Shown here one piece after another: positions 18,333 through 27,984 of a stretch of 64,000 nucleotides of DNA. Position numbers and translations under genes: made by a program. The notes below the pieces were generated by a model. The model ran no database searches and was not told the DNA's origin. It worked only from the letters and a program-made list of their open reading frames with translations. Position 1 is the stretch's first letter; every line of letters starts with the position of its first letter. Location of the stretch: contig CACPID010000001.1 in NCBI GenBank assembly GCA_902633965.1, forward strand, positions 135,814 through 199,813, read 5' to 3'. This DNA is from an uncultured Pelagibacteraceae bacterium. Lineage in GTDB: Bacteria > Pseudomonadota > Alphaproteobacteria > Pelagibacterales > Pelagibacteraceae.

Positions 18333-20957
18333 ATGAGTTCAGATAAATATAATCATAATGAAGTAGAAAATCGTATTTATTCATATTGGGTGAAAAATGA
18401 GTTGTTTAAACCCAAAAAAAATAAGAAAAAATTTTCAATCGTAATACCACCACCAAATGTAACTGGTAGTTTGCATATGGGTCATGCTTTAAATAATTCA
18501 ATTCAAGATCTTTTAACTAGATATCATCGAATGAATAGTTATGAAACTTTATGGCAACCCGGAACTGATCATGCAGGAATTGCCACTCAGGCATTAGTGG
18601 AAAAAAAATTAGAGAACGAAGGAATAGCAAAAAATGATCTAGGAAGAGAAAATTTCATAAAGAAAGTTTGGGAATGGAAAAATCAATATGGTGACATTAT
18701 CCTTAATCAGTTAAAAAAATTGGGTTGTTCATGTGATTGGTCAAGGAATGCCTTTACTATGGATGACAATCTATCCGACAGTGTTATTCGAGTTTTTGTA
18801 GAGTTACATAAAAAAAAAATCATATATAAATCAAAAAAATTAGTAAATTGGGATACCGTTTTAAAAACTGCTATTTCTGATCTAGAGGTTGATCAAAGAG
18901 AAGTAAATTCAAAATTATACTATATTAAATACCCGATTGATGGCACAAATGAATTTATAACCATAGCAACAACAAGACCTGAAACTATGCTTGGAGACAC
19001 TGCAGTAGCGGTAAATCCTAAAGATAAAAGGTTCAAAAAGTATAAAAATAAGGATGTAAATTTACCTTTAGTAGGGAGAAAAATAAAAATTATTTTCGAT
19101 GATTATGCTGATCCAGAACAAGGAACTGGTGCTGTTAAAATAACACCCGCACATGATTTTAATGATTATGATGTTGGTCAAAGAAATAAACTTAAGATAA
19201 TAAATATTTTTACCGATGATGGAAAAATTAATGAAAATTGTCCTGGAAAATATCAGGGTCTAGATAGATTTGAAGCAAGAAAAATTATTTTAGAGGATTT
19301 AAAAAATCTTAATTTATTTGTTAAAGAAGAAAATATAAAAAATAAAGTTCCATATGGTGATAGATCTAATTCTGTAATTGAACCTTACCTCACAGAACAA
19401 TGGTTTGCTGATGCAAAAAAACTTTCGATAAAAGCAAAAAAAATTGTTAAATCAAAGAAAACAAATTTTTTTCCGGGAAATTGGTCAAAGACATATTTTC
19501 AATGGATGAACAATATTGAACCATGGTGTATCTCAAGACAGTTGTGGTGGGGACACCAAATACCAGTATGGTATGGACCTGATAAAAAAATCTTTGTTGC
19601 ACTTAATGAAAAAGAAGCAAAAAAAAATGCTAAAAAATTTTACAAAAAAGAAGTTGAATTAGAACGAGATCCTGATGTTTTAGATACTTGGTTTTCATCT
19701 GGTTTATGGCCATTTGCAACATTAGGTTGGAATACAAAAGATCCTTATCTTAAAAAATTTTACCCAACATCTGTTCTTGTTACTGGTTTTGATATTATTT
19801 TCTTTTGGGTTGCTAGAATGATTATGTTTGGAATGGAATTCATTAAAAAAGAACCTTTTAAAGATATTTATGTACATGCTCTAGTTAGGGACGAGAAAGG
19901 TCAAAAAATGTCTAAATCAAAAGGTAACGTAATTGATCCTTTGGACTTAATAGAAAAGTACAGTGCAGATGCATTAAGATTTACTCTTTTATCAATGGCA
20001 TCACCAGGAAGAGACGTAAAGTTATCTGAGGATAGAGTAAAAGGTAATAGAAACTTTCTTAACAAATTATGGAATGTAAATAATTTTTTAATTCATAATA
20101 AATGTGACATCAAAAATACTAAAAAATCACCCAAAGCAAAGATTAATATTAATAAATGGATATATTCTGAGCTTGTACAAACAAAAATTGTTGTTGAAAA
20201 CAATATTAAAGACTATCGGTTTGATGAAGCAGCCCGTAATGTATATCAGTTTGTATGGCACTCTTATTGTGATTGGTATTTAGAATTAAGCAAAACCATT
20301 CTAAATTCAAATAATAAAAAAGATATTAAGGAAACTAAAGAAATCGCTAGTTATGTGTTTAAAGAAATTTTAGTTTTACTACACCCATTCATACCTTTTA
20401 TTACTGAAGAGATATGGCTTAAAAATAAGTTAGATAACTCAAATAAAGATTATTTGATGTATTCGAATTGGGTCTCTGACAAGCCTAAAAAAGAAAAATT
20501 TGCTGATGTTGAGAATATGATAGATTTTATTACTGAGATCAGATCATTTAAGAATCAACTAAGTATTAGCCCAGGTTCTTATGTCGATATTTCACTAAGT
20601 GGTATTAACAAAAAAGATAAGTCCTTTTTTACAAATAATGAAACGGTAATTAAAAGGCTTGGAAGAATAACAAATTTTATTGATGAAGATAAAAATAAGC
20701 CATCGGCATCTTTAGTAATAAAAGGAAGTGTTTTTAAACTTTATTTTGAGGAAAATGTTGATTTAAATTTAATTAAAGAAAATCTTTTAAGCAAACAGTC
20801 AAAATATCAAGCTGAAATGGATAAAATTTCCTCAAGGTTAAATAATAAAGATTTTGTAAAGCGGGCACCAAAACATATTGTTGACCAAGAAAAAAGTAAT
20901 TATAATAACCTAGGAAATGATATAAAAAAAATATCAGCTACAGTAAAAAATTTATAA
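18333..20957 (+). CDS. valS: Valyl-tRNA synthetase
   Basis: Class I aminoacyl-tRNA synthetase charging tRNA-Val. The HIGH-type motif is GSLHMGHAL (about residues 46-54) and the KMSKS motif is in [14 protein letters not shown]. The editing domain shows [14 protein letters not shown], and the [16 protein letters not shown] segment is typical of ValS. A C-terminal charged helical tail from about residue 810 matches the ValS coiled coil. The length of 874 aa is normal. The stop shares one base with the ilvD start; an AAAAGGG site precedes the valS ATG. Confidence 0.98.
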   Translation: MSSDKYNHNEVENRIYSYWVKNELFKPKKNKKKFSIVIPPPNVTGSLHMGHALNNSIQDLLTRYHRMNSYETLWQPGTDHAGIATQALVEKKLENEGIAKNDLGRENFIKKVWEWKNQYGDIILNQLKKLGCSCDWSRNAFTMDDNLSDSVIRVFVELHKKKIIYKSKKLVNWDTVLKTAISDLEVDQREVNSKLYYIKYPIDGTNEFITIATTRPETMLGDTAVAVNPKDKRFKKYKNKDVNLPLVGRKIKIIFDDYADPEQGTGAVKITPAHDFNDYDVGQRNKLKIINIFTDDGKINENCPGKYQGLDRFEARKIILEDLKNLNLFVKEENIKNKVPYGDRSNSVIEPYLTEQWFADAKKLSIKAKKIVKSKKTNFFPGNWSKTYFQWMNNIEPWCISRQLWWGHQIPVWYGPDKKIFVALNEKEAKKNAKKFYKKEVELERDPDVLDTWFSSGLWPFATLGWNTKDPYLKKFYPTSVLVTGFDIIFFWVARMIMFGMEFIKKEPFKDIYVHALVRDEKGQKMSKSKGNVIDPLDLIEKYSADALRFTLLSMASPGRDVKLSEDRVKGNRNFLNKLWNVNNFLIHNKCDIKNTKKSPKAKININKWIYSELVQTKIVVENNIKDYRFDEAARNVYQFVWHSYCDWYLELSKTILNSNNKKDIKETKEIASYVFKEILVLLHPFIPFITEEIWLKNKLDNSNKDYLMYSNWVSDKPKKEKFADVENMIDFITEIRSFKNQLSISPGSYVDISLSGINKKDKSFFTNNETVIKRLGRITNFIDEDKNKPSASLVIKGSVFKLYFEENVDLNLIKENLLSKQSKYQAEMDKISSRLNNKDFVKRAPKHIVDQEKSNYNNLGNDIKKISATVKNL

Positions 20958-22675
20958 TGCCAAAATTTAATAAAAAAAAATTACCAAGTAGACATACATC
21001 GTTAGGTCCTGATAAAGCACCCCAAAGATCCTTCTATTATGCAATGGATCTTACAGAAAAAGATGTAGCAAAACCGTTTGTGGGTGTGGTTTCAACCTGG
21101 AATGAGGCTGCTCCGTGTAATATTGCTCTTATGAGACAAGCTCAATCGGTTAAAAAAGGAGTTCATCAAGCAGGAGGAACACCAAGAGAGTTTTGTACCA
21201 TTACGGTCACAGATGGAATAGCAATGGGCCATGAAGGCATGAAGTCATCTTTAATATCAAGAGATGTTATTGCAGATTCAACTGAATTAACCGTTAGAGG
21301 TCATTGTTACGATGCATTAGTTGGTGTAGCTGGTTGTGATAAATCGTTACCAGGTTTAATGATGGCAATGGTAAGATTAAATGTTCCAAGTGTATTTATT
21401 TACGGTGGATCAATTTTACCAGGAAGATTTAATGGAAAAGATGTAACGGTCGTTGATGTCTTTGAAGGTGTTGGAAAATATACATCTGGAAAAATGTCAG
21501 CACACGCTCTAAGAAAATTAGAATTAAAAGCATGCCCAAGTGCAGGCGCATGTGGTGGACAGTTTACAGCAAATACCATGGCATGTGTATCTGAAGCAAT
21601 AGGTTTAGCTTTACCTTATTCAGCAGGAACACCAGCACCTTATACGCAAAGAGATTCTTATGCGTTAAAAAGTGGTAAAGCAGTTATGAATTTATTACAA
21701 AAAAGAATTAGACCAAGAGATATTGTAACAAAAAAATCATTAGAAAATGCTGCAACGATTGTTGCTGCAACAGGAGGTTCTACAAACGCTGCATTACATT
21801 TACCAGCACTTGCAAATGAAGCTGGAATAAAATTTGATTTAATGGATGTTGCAAGAATATTTAAGAAAACACCTTATCTTGCAGATTTAAAACCAGGTGG
21901 AAAATATGTTGCAAAAGATATGTGGAAAGCTGGAGGTGTTCCTATGCTTTTAAAAACATTGTTAGATGGTGGTTACATACATGGTGATTGTATGACGGTT
22001 ACAGGGAAAACAATGAGACAAAATTTGAAAAATGTTAAGTTTAACAAAAATCAAAAAGTAATGAGGACCTATAATCAGCCGCTATCTCCAGACGGAGGTG
22101 TTGTTGGTTTAAAAGGAAACTTAGCGCCTGATGGAGCAATTGTTAAAATAGCAGGATTAAAAAAATTACAATTCACTGGCAAAGCTAGATGTTTTGATAC
22201 AGAAGAAGCAGCTTACAAAGCAGTTAAAAATAAAAAATATAAAGACGGTGATATCATTATAATCAGATATGAAGGTCCAAAAGGTGGACCTGGAATGAGA
22301 GAAATGCTTCAGACAACAGGAGCAATTTACGGTCAAGGCAAAGGTGAAAAAGTTGCATTGATTACTGATGGAAGATTTTCAGGAGCAACACGTGGTTTTT
22401 GTATAGGCCATGTTGGACCAGAAGCATCTGTAGGTGGTCCAATAGCATTACTTAAAAACGGAGATATTATTGATTTGGATGCAAAGAAGGGGACAATAAA
22501 CGTTCGATTGTCTAGAAAAGAATTAGCAAAGAGACGAAAAAAATGGAAACCAAAGAAAATCAATTTCGGTAATGGAACTCTTTGGAAGTATGCACAAACA
22601 GTTGGACCAGCTTATCTTGGGGCACCTACACATCCTGGTGCAAAAGAAGAGGTTAGAACTTACGCTGATATTTAA
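20957..22675 (+). CDS. ilvD: Dihydroxy-acid dehydratase
   Basis: Iron-sulfur enzyme of 572 aa that dehydrates 2,3-dihydroxy-isovalerate and -methylvalerate in valine, leucine and isoleucine synthesis. Visible cluster-binding and active-site segments include [28 protein letters not shown] and the C-terminal [21 protein letters not shown]. The CPSAGACGG form of the second motif suggests the [2Fe-2S] type. Placement directly after valS with a one-base overlap links valine synthesis and valine charging. Codon use is relatively G/C-rich for this window. Confidence 0.97.
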   Translation: MPKFNKKKLPSRHTSLGPDKAPQRSFYYAMDLTEKDVAKPFVGVVSTWNEAAPCNIALMRQAQSVKKGVHQAGGTPREFCTITVTDGIAMGHEGMKSSLISRDVIADSTELTVRGHCYDALVGVAGCDKSLPGLMMAMVRLNVPSVFIYGGSILPGRFNGKDVTVVDVFEGVGKYTSGKMSAHALRKLELKACPSAGACGGQFTANTMACVSEAIGLALPYSAGTPAPYTQRDSYALKSGKAVMNLLQKRIRPRDIVTKKSLENAATIVAATGGSTNAALHLPALANEAGIKFDLMDVARIFKKTPYLADLKPGGKYVAKDMWKAGGVPMLLKTLLDGGYIHGDCMTVTGKTMRQNLKNVKFNKNQKVMRTYNQPLSPDGGVVGLKGNLAPDGAIVKIAGLKKLQFTGKARCFDTEEAAYKAVKNKKYKDGDIIIIRYEGPKGGPGMREMLQTTGAIYGQGKGEKVALITDGRFSGATRGFCIGHVGPEASVGGPIALLKNGDIIDLDAKKGTINVRLSRKELAKRRKKWKPKKINFGNGTLWKYAQTVGPAYLGAPTHPGAKEEVRTYADI

Positions 22676-23877
22676 TGAAAATTAGACCAGTTATTCTATG
22701 TGGTGGCGCAGGTACGAGACTGTGGCCTAAAAAGTCAAAACATCAAGCAAAGCAGTTTATTGATTTTGGAGGTTGGACATTAATTAATAAAACATTCGAT
22801 AGAATTAAAAGTAATGTTTTTGATTATCCGATCATTAGTACCAATTCAAAATATATTAAGGATGTTAAAAAGGCTTTAAAAAAAAGTAGAATTAGTAAAT
22901 ATAAAATAGTTTTGGAGCCAGCAAAAAAGAATACTGCCCCTGCAATTTTAGCATCAGCATTAATTAAAGAAATTCCAAATAATCAACCACTAATGTATTT
23001 TACCGCTGATCATTTAATTGAAAAACCCAATAAGCTCGTTAGTGCAATTAATAAAAATAAATCTAATTTAGATGATAAAAATGTATTTATATTTGGGATT
23101 AAACCAACTAATCCGTCAAGTGAATATGGTTACTTCTTAAGTAAAAATATAAAAAATATTAATAAAGTAACTAGATTTATTGAGAAACCAAAACAAGCTA
23201 AAGCAAAAGAGGTTATTAAGAAAAAAGGATACTGGAACTCAGGTATGTTTTTTTTGAGAAAAGACTCAATTATTAATAATTTTAAGAAATATCAGCCTAA
23301 TATTTTTCGAAACTGTAACAAAGCTGTAACAAAAGCAAAATATAAGAGTAATGTGTATTATTTAAACAAACAAGCATTTAGTAAAGCAACAGCAAAATCA
23401 TTTGATTATGCGATACTAGAGAAAACTAAAAATATCAATGCGATCAAGCTTGATATTCCATGGTCAGATTTAGGGAGCTGGAAAGAAATCTGCAAAATGT
23501 ACGGAAAGATTAAAAATAGATATTTTAAAAAGAAAAACGTATTTCATAGACCATGGGGCAGCTACACAAACTTATTTAAAGGCAAAGAATTCTTAATTAA
23601 AGAATTGTATGTGAAATCTAAAGGTATTTTAAGTCTTCAAAAACACTTCCATAGAGCAGAACACTGGGTAGTTACTCATGGAATTCCAAGAATTACTCTA
23701 AATAAAAGTAAATTCTTAAAGAAACCTGGTGAAACTATTTATATTCCATTAGGAGCTGTTCATAGAATTGAAAATCCATTTAAAAAACCGGTAAAAATTA
23801 TAGAAGCACAAATAGGCTCAATCCTTAAAGAAACAGATATTGTAAGATATCAGGATGTATATGGAAGAGTAAAATAA
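22675..23877 (+). CDS. manC: Mannose-1-phosphate guanylyltransferase, ManC/AlgA type
   Basis: 400 aa nucleotidyltransferase forming GDP-mannose from mannose 1-phosphate and GTP. The N-terminal signature CGGAGTRLWP is at residues 9-18, and FIEKP plus YWNSGMFFL follow. The C-terminal type II phosphomannose isomerase cupin is present (PWGSY, LQKHFHRAEHWVV, PLGAVHRIENP), so the protein may be bifunctional. It is shorter than the usual 460-480 aa, with trimming in the middle. It overlaps the ilvD stop by one base. Product probably feeds surface polysaccharide or lipid glycosylation. Confidence 0.9.
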   Translation: MKIRPVILCGGAGTRLWPKKSKHQAKQFIDFGGWTLINKTFDRIKSNVFDYPIISTNSKYIKDVKKALKKSRISKYKIVLEPAKKNTAPAILASALIKEIPNNQPLMYFTADHLIEKPNKLVSAINKNKSNLDDKNVFIFGIKPTNPSSEYGYFLSKNIKNINKVTRFIEKPKQAKAKEVIKKKGYWNSGMFFLRKDSIINNFKKYQPNIFRNCNKAVTKAKYKSNVYYLNKQAFSKATAKSFDYAILEKTKNINAIKLDIPWSDLGSWKEICKMYGKIKNRYFKKKNVFHRPWGSYTNLFKGKEFLIKELYVKSKGILSLQKHFHRAEHWVVTHGIPRITLNKSKFLKKPGETIYIPLGAVHRIENPFKKPVKIIEAQIGSILKETDIVRYQDVYGRVK

Positions 23878-24762
23878 TTATTTTACAAGAAAATTTATTT
23901 TTTTATTTGATTTACTTAAATGAATTTTTTTATACGAACCAAAATTATCTCCATCAATTTGAACAGGTATTAAATCATTTCCCTCAATGGTGATATTTTG
24001 AGAATAAGTAGTAATAACATTTTTGTTTTTACTTAAATCGCCATTAAAGATTATTAAAAATATGGAATATAATAAATTAGTCCTTGTCAAATCCCTAAAT
24101 ATATAGGTTACTAATTTATCTTCAAAAATATTTGTTTTATTTATTTTATAATGCCCAGCATAATATTTGGTATTTGAGGACAGTATCCATTCTGCTTTAT
24201 AAAATTGTCCGTCAAAAGTAACACTTAATTTTTTATTATTCATAAACAAGAAATATTGAAAACCTTTAATAACAAATATAATTTTACCAAGTAACTTTTT
24301 AATTTTTGAATTAATTGAATGGACAATTTTTGCATCCCATCCTATACCAGCCATTAAAAAGAAAAAACTTTCATTAATTTTTAGAAGATTAGAGGTTTTA
24401 TAATTGTTAGAAACTAATACATCAACTATATCATCAACTTTTTTATTCATTGATAATTCAGCCTGAAGTAAATTTGCAGTACCAGCAGGTATATAACCTA
24501 TAGCAAAATCGTCTTTAAAATTAAAATTATTTTTAATTAGTTCATTAATTGCAAAAGATACAGATCCATCTCCACCTGCTACAATTAATCGATCGTAATT
24601 TTTTTGATTAAAATCTCTAAAAATTTCTCTAGCCTGATTTATTGTTTTTGTCTCAAAATAGTCTACAGAATTTTTTTTTTTTAACTTAAATAAAACCCTA
24701 TTTATGAATTTTGATTTTTTCCCAGAAGAGGAGTTTAGATTATAAATTAAACAATATAACAT
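23878..24762 (-). CDS. Diacylglycerol/lipid kinase family protein
   Basis: 294 aa protein with the DAG kinase catalytic domain. GGDGS lies at residues 63-67, in the place of the family GGDGT nucleotide motif, and GYIPAGTANLLQAEL (about 98-112) matches the GTxNDLA-type region. The MLYCLIYNLNSSSGKKS opening matches the N-x-SG phosphate loop. Family members (YegS, BmrU, DgkB) phosphorylate diacylglycerol or related lipids. It is divergent from the PlcP-like gene across a 98 nt gap that carries Pho-box-like repeats in both orientations. I infer a role in handling the diacylglycerol released during lipid remodelling; direct lipid substrate is unknown. Confidence 0.88.
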   Translation of the reverse strand: MLYCLIYNLNSSSGKKSKFINRVLFKLKKKNSVDYFETKTINQAREIFRDFNQKNYDRLIVAGGDGSVSFAINELIKNNFNFKDDFAIGYIPAGTANLLQAELSMNKKVDDIVDVLVSNNYKTSNLLKINESFFFLMAGIGWDAKIVHSINSKIKKLLGKIIFVIKGFQYFLFMNNKKLSVTFDGQFYKAEWILSSNTKYYAGHYKINKTNIFEDKLVTYIFRDLTRTNLLYSIFLIIFNGDLSKNKNVITTYSQNITIEGNDLIPVQIDGDNFGSYKKIHLSKSNKKINFLVK

Positions 24763-24780
24763 AATTATTCCTTAAAAAAT

Positions 24781-24798
24781 TTTTAACAAATCTGTAAC
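24781..24798 (+). promoter_or_regulatory. Pho-box-like direct repeat, plcP-facing
   Basis: TTTTAAC-AAAT-CTGTAAC, two 7-mers in direct orientation with a 4 nt spacer (11 nt period), the geometry of a PhoB site. The same pattern occurs upstream of pstS. It lies 62 nt before the plcP-like start and reads toward it. PhoB binding is inferred from pattern and context. Confidence 0.65.
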
Positions 24799-24829
24799 AT
24801 TTAAATGAAATAAGAAATACATGATTCGT

Positions 24830-24847
24830 GTTACAGTTGTATTAAAT
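24830..24847 (-). promoter_or_regulatory. Pho-box-like direct repeat, lipid-kinase-facing
   Basis: Read on the minus strand this is ATTTAAT-ACAA-CTGTAAC: again two 7-mers with 4 nt spacing and an identical CTGTAAC half-site. It points toward the lipid kinase gene, 67 nt upstream of its start. With the oppositely oriented copy at 24781-24798 it could make the intergenic region a divergent PhoB-controlled promoter. Confidence 0.55.
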
Positions 24848-24860
24848 AAAAATTTTTTAT

Positions 24861-25673
24861 ATGCCTAAAATACTTAAATACAAAAGTATATTTATTTCTG
24901 ATTTACACTTAGGTACTAAAGGCTGTCAGGCAAATAAAATTTTAGAGTTTTTTAAAAACTCAAGATCCGAAAATCTTTATCTAGTAGGAGACATTATCGA
25001 TGTATGGGCAATGCAAAAAAGTTTTTTTTGGCCCCAAGAACATAATGATGTAATTCAAAAAATTTTAAGAAAAGCAAGACATGGTACCAGAGTTTTCTAT
25101 ATAATGGGTAATCATGATGAAATGTTTAGAAAATTTATTCCACTGCATTTTGGCGACATTCATATGGTTAATAGAGTTATTCATGAAACAAACACTGGGA
25201 AAAAATATTTAGTTGTTCATGGTGATGCTTGGGATGGAGTAATGAAACATGCTAAATGGTTGTCTAAACTTGGATCAATAGCATATAATTTATTGTTACA
25301 ATTTAATGTAATAATTAACTTTTTTAGAAGGTTAAGAGGAAAAGAATATTGGTCTCTTGCAAAATTTTTAAAGTATAAAGTCAAAAATGCAGTCAAATAT
25401 ATCGGTGAATATGAAAAGACTGTCTCAGATTATGCAAAAACAAAAAAATTTGATGGAATAATTTGCGGTCACATTCATCACCCTGAGGATAGAGATTTTA
25501 ATGGCATAAATTATTTGAATTGTGGAGATTGGGTTGAATCTTGCACTGCATTAGCTGAAAATTATGACGGTAGTTTTGAAATATTATATTGGGACAAAAT
25601 AAGAGAAAAATTTATAGACGCTGAGAAAGCAATTAAACCAATTAAAACTGAAGAATTAAAAAAAGCCTCATAG
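24861..25673 (+). CDS. plcP: PlcP-like metallophosphoesterase (phospholipase C type, COG2908 family)
   Basis: 270 aa calcineurin-like phosphoesterase. Metal-binding motifs are complete: DLH at 14-16, GDIID at 43-47, GNHDE at 83-87, HGD at 120-122 and GHIHH at 203-207. The same family contains LpxH-type UDP-diacylglucosamine pyrophosphatases and the alphaproteobacterial phospholipase PlcP, which removes phospholipid head groups under phosphate starvation. I favour PlcP because the gene has a Pho-box-like repeat upstream, a glycosyltransferase 3 nt downstream, a lipid kinase opposite, and phoR-pst-phoB next door. The plcP-agt pair is known from SAR11 strain HTCC7211 and Sinorhizobium. An LpxH role is the main alternative. 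Confidence 0.82.
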   Translation: MPKILKYKSIFISDLHLGTKGCQANKILEFFKNSRSENLYLVGDIIDVWAMQKSFFWPQEHNDVIQKILRKARHGTRVFYIMGNHDEMFRKFIPLHFGDIHMVNRVIHETNTGKKYLVVHGDAWDGVMKHAKWLSKLGSIAYNLLLQFNVIINFFRRLRGKEYWSLAKFLKYKVKNAVKYIGEYEKTVSDYAKTKKFDGIICGHIHHPEDRDFNGINYLNCGDWVESCTALAENYDGSFEILYWDKIREKFIDAEKAIKPIKTEELKKAS

Positions 25674-25676
25674 TTA

Positions 25677-26684
25677 ATGAAAATTTTAATTGCTACAGAT
25701 GCATACTTTCCACAAGTAAATGGCGTTGTTAGAACCCTTCATGAAACAGGTGAGATCTTAAAAAAACAAGGTCACAGCATAGAATATCTTACACCAGACT
25801 TATTTTTAACTTTCCCGATGCCAAAATATAATGAAATTAGACTATCAATTAATGTTTGGCCTAGAGTCGGTAGTTTAATAAAAAAAATAAAACCTGATGC
25901 AATTCATATCGCTACCGAAGGTCCTATTGGGACTATGACGAGAAGATATTGTTTAAAAAATAATCTAAAGTTTACTACCAGTTTTCATACGAGATTTGAT
26001 AAATATATCAAACTATACTTTCCTATTATACCTGCAAAATGGGCTGAAAAATTTCTAGCAAACTTTCATAACAAAGCTGAGAGAATTTTAGTAACAACAG
26101 AGTCTATGAGAAAAGAATTAATAGATATAGGTATAGACAATAATAAAATGATTACTTGGACTAGAGGAGGAAATCATGGAGCTTTTAAGAACCCTAAAAA
26201 AATTGATTTACCTCACAAAAGACCAATTTGGATTTATGTTGGAAGAGTTGCAGTTGAGAAAAATATAAGAGCTTTTTTAGAATGTAAATTAGAAGGTACA
26301 AAAATAATAATAGGAAAAGGACCTGATTTAAAAAAATTAAAAAAAGAATTTCCTAAAGATATTTTTTTAGGAGAAAAAACAAATGGCGAATTAGCATCAC
26401 ATTTTGCATCTTCCGATGTTTTTGTATTCCCTAGTAAAACAGATACATTTGGAATTGTAGTTACAGAGGCTTTAAATTGCGGAACACCTGTTGCCGCGTA
26501 TCCTGTCCCAGGTCCCAAAGATATATTTGAAGGATCTAAAATAAATTGTTTAGATAATGATCTTAAAGTTTCAGCCCATAAAGCTTTAAAAGTTGATAGA
26601 AATGATTGTCTTGAATTTGCAAAAAAATTCACTTGGGAAGAAACAGCAAAAATATTTTTTAATAATATTTCACCAAATCATTAG
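25677..26684 (+). CDS. agt: GT4-family glycosyltransferase, Agt-like (glycosyl-diacylglycerol synthase)
   Basis: 335 aa GT-B glycosyltransferase. The N-terminal acceptor domain starts ILIATDAYFPQVNGVVRTL; the donor domain shows WIYVGRVAVEKN and the E-x7-E type region KTDTFGIVVTEALNCGTPVAAYPVPGP (about residues 258-284). In the PlcP-Agt pathway this enzyme adds glucose or glucuronate to diacylglycerol, giving phosphorus-free membrane lipids under phosphate stress. The gene follows the plcP-like gene by 3 nt, so they are surely one operon. The sequence also resembles bacterial mannosyltransferases (MgtA/PimB type); the sugar donor cannot be told from sequence. Confidence 0.82.
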   Translation: MKILIATDAYFPQVNGVVRTLHETGEILKKQGHSIEYLTPDLFLTFPMPKYNEIRLSINVWPRVGSLIKKIKPDAIHIATEGPIGTMTRRYCLKNNLKFTTSFHTRFDKYIKLYFPIIPAKWAEKFLANFHNKAERILVTTESMRKELIDIGIDNNKMITWTRGGNHGAFKNPKKIDLPHKRPIWIYVGRVAVEKNIRAFLECKLEGTKIIIGKGPDLKKLKKEFPKDIFLGEKTNGELASHFASSDVFVFPSKTDTFGIVVTEALNCGTPVAAYPVPGPKDIFEGSKINCLDNDLKVSAHKALKVDRNDCLEFAKKFTWEETAKIFFNNISPNH

Positions 26685-26702
26685 CTAATTATTTTTAATT
26701 TG

Positions 26703-26730
26703 TTTGCATTAAAAAGCGTAATGATGCAAA
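26703..26730. promoter_or_regulatory. Inverted repeat upstream of phoR
   Basis: TTTGCAT (26703-26709) and ATGCAAA (26724-26730) form a perfect 7 bp inverted repeat with 14 nt spacing in the 64 nt agt-phoR gap, ending 18 nt before the phoR start. It could be an operator or an RNA stem; it lacks a T tract and does not look like a Pho box. Confidence 0.35.
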
Positions 26731-26748
26731 ATTAACCAATCTAAATTT

Positions 26749-27894
26749 ATGGAATATTTTGTCATTCTACTTATAGTTGTTATAATTTATCTTCTCTATT
26801 TACTTAATCGAAAAAAAAATAAGTCAATAAATACAGCTACAATAATCAATAAAAGAGAGGAAAAAACAAAAAGAGTAATTATTGATGAGCTTGAAGATCA
26901 GTTTTTTGCATTAAATAAATTTAACATAATTAAGTATGCTAATCCAAGTGCATTAAAAAGATTTGGAAGTAATTTAGTTGATAAAAACATATCTTCTGTA
27001 ATTCGAAAGCCAGAATTAATAGAAAATATTGAAAAAGCTATAGTTGAAAATAAAACCAAAAACATTGATGTAGAAATAGACTTGCCATCATATCAATTTT
27101 ATAAAATTTATATTATTCCTGGCCCAACTCATTTATTTACTGAACCAGATTCTGTTGTGTTATTTTTAAAAGATTTTACTGAAATTACAAAAGCACAAAA
27201 ATTTAAAACTGATTTTGTAGCCAATGTAAGTCACGAATTAAGAACACCCTTGATGGCTATCAAAGGATCTTTAGAAACTATTGAAGGTCCGGCGGCAGCG
27301 GACGATAAAGCTAAAAAAAAATTTATGAAAATAATAACTGAACAATCAAATAGAATGGAAAATTTAATTAATGATCTTTTAATACTCACAAGAATTGAAT
27401 TAGAAGAACATATAAGGCCAAACTCTTTAGTTAACATAAATGACCTTTTCAAAACAATTATTAGTAATTTTGAAATTATTTTAAAAAAAAAGAAATTAAA
27501 CATTAATTTATCACTCGCAAATCCAACAATTGTTATTGGAGATGAAAAAAAATTACAAACTGTTTTTTCAAATCTTTTAGACAATGCAATAAAGTATTCA
27601 AACGAAAACAAGTCTATTTTTATATCAAGCAAAATTAGTGATGGCAAATTGTTAGAAAAAAATTTTATGATTAGTATTAAAGATGAAGGTGTTGGTATTC
27701 CTCAAAGATATATTTCTAGAATTACAGAAAGATTTTTTAGAGTAGACCTTGAACAAAGTAACAAGGTTGGTGGAACTGGTTTAGGATTAGCTATTGTTAA
27801 ACACATTATTACTCAACATCGAGGACACTACGAGATTTTCAGTGAGGAAAATAATGGAACTGAAGTTAAAATTTATTTAGTAGCAAAAACTTAG
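26749..27894 (+). CDS. phoR: Phosphate regulon sensor histidine kinase PhoR
   Basis: 381 aa membrane sensor kinase. One N-terminal hydrophobic segment (about residues 2-18), a PAS-like region (about 45-140), phospho-acceptor His162 in ANVSHELRTPL, N box NLLDNAIKYS, and ATP boxes KDEGVGIPQ and GGTGLGLAIV. The short N-terminus with a single membrane anchor and no periplasmic domain matches PhoR, which senses phosphate through the Pst transporter and PhoU. It precedes the pst genes, and its cognate regulator gene phoB ends the same cluster. Confidence 0.93.
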   Translation: MEYFVILLIVVIIYLLYLLNRKKNKSINTATIINKREEKTKRVIIDELEDQFFALNKFNIIKYANPSALKRFGSNLVDKNISSVIRKPELIENIEKAIVENKTKNIDVEIDLPSYQFYKIYIIPGPTHLFTEPDSVVLFLKDFTEITKAQKFKTDFVANVSHELRTPLMAIKGSLETIEGPAAADDKAKKKFMKIITEQSNRMENLINDLLILTRIELEEHIRPNSLVNINDLFKTIISNFEIILKKKKLNINLSLANPTIVIGDEKKLQTVFSNLLDNAIKYSNENKSIFISSKISDGKLLEKNFMISIKDEGVGIPQRYISRITERFFRVDLEQSNKVGGTGLGLAIVKHIITQHRGHYEIFSEENNGTEVKIYLVAKT

Positions 27895-27984
27895 ATTAAA
27901 AAAGTATTATTTTATAATAATTTAAGAAGGTTTTTTTAATATTTCTTTACTTGATTTATTTTAATCTTTTAATTAATTTCTGAT

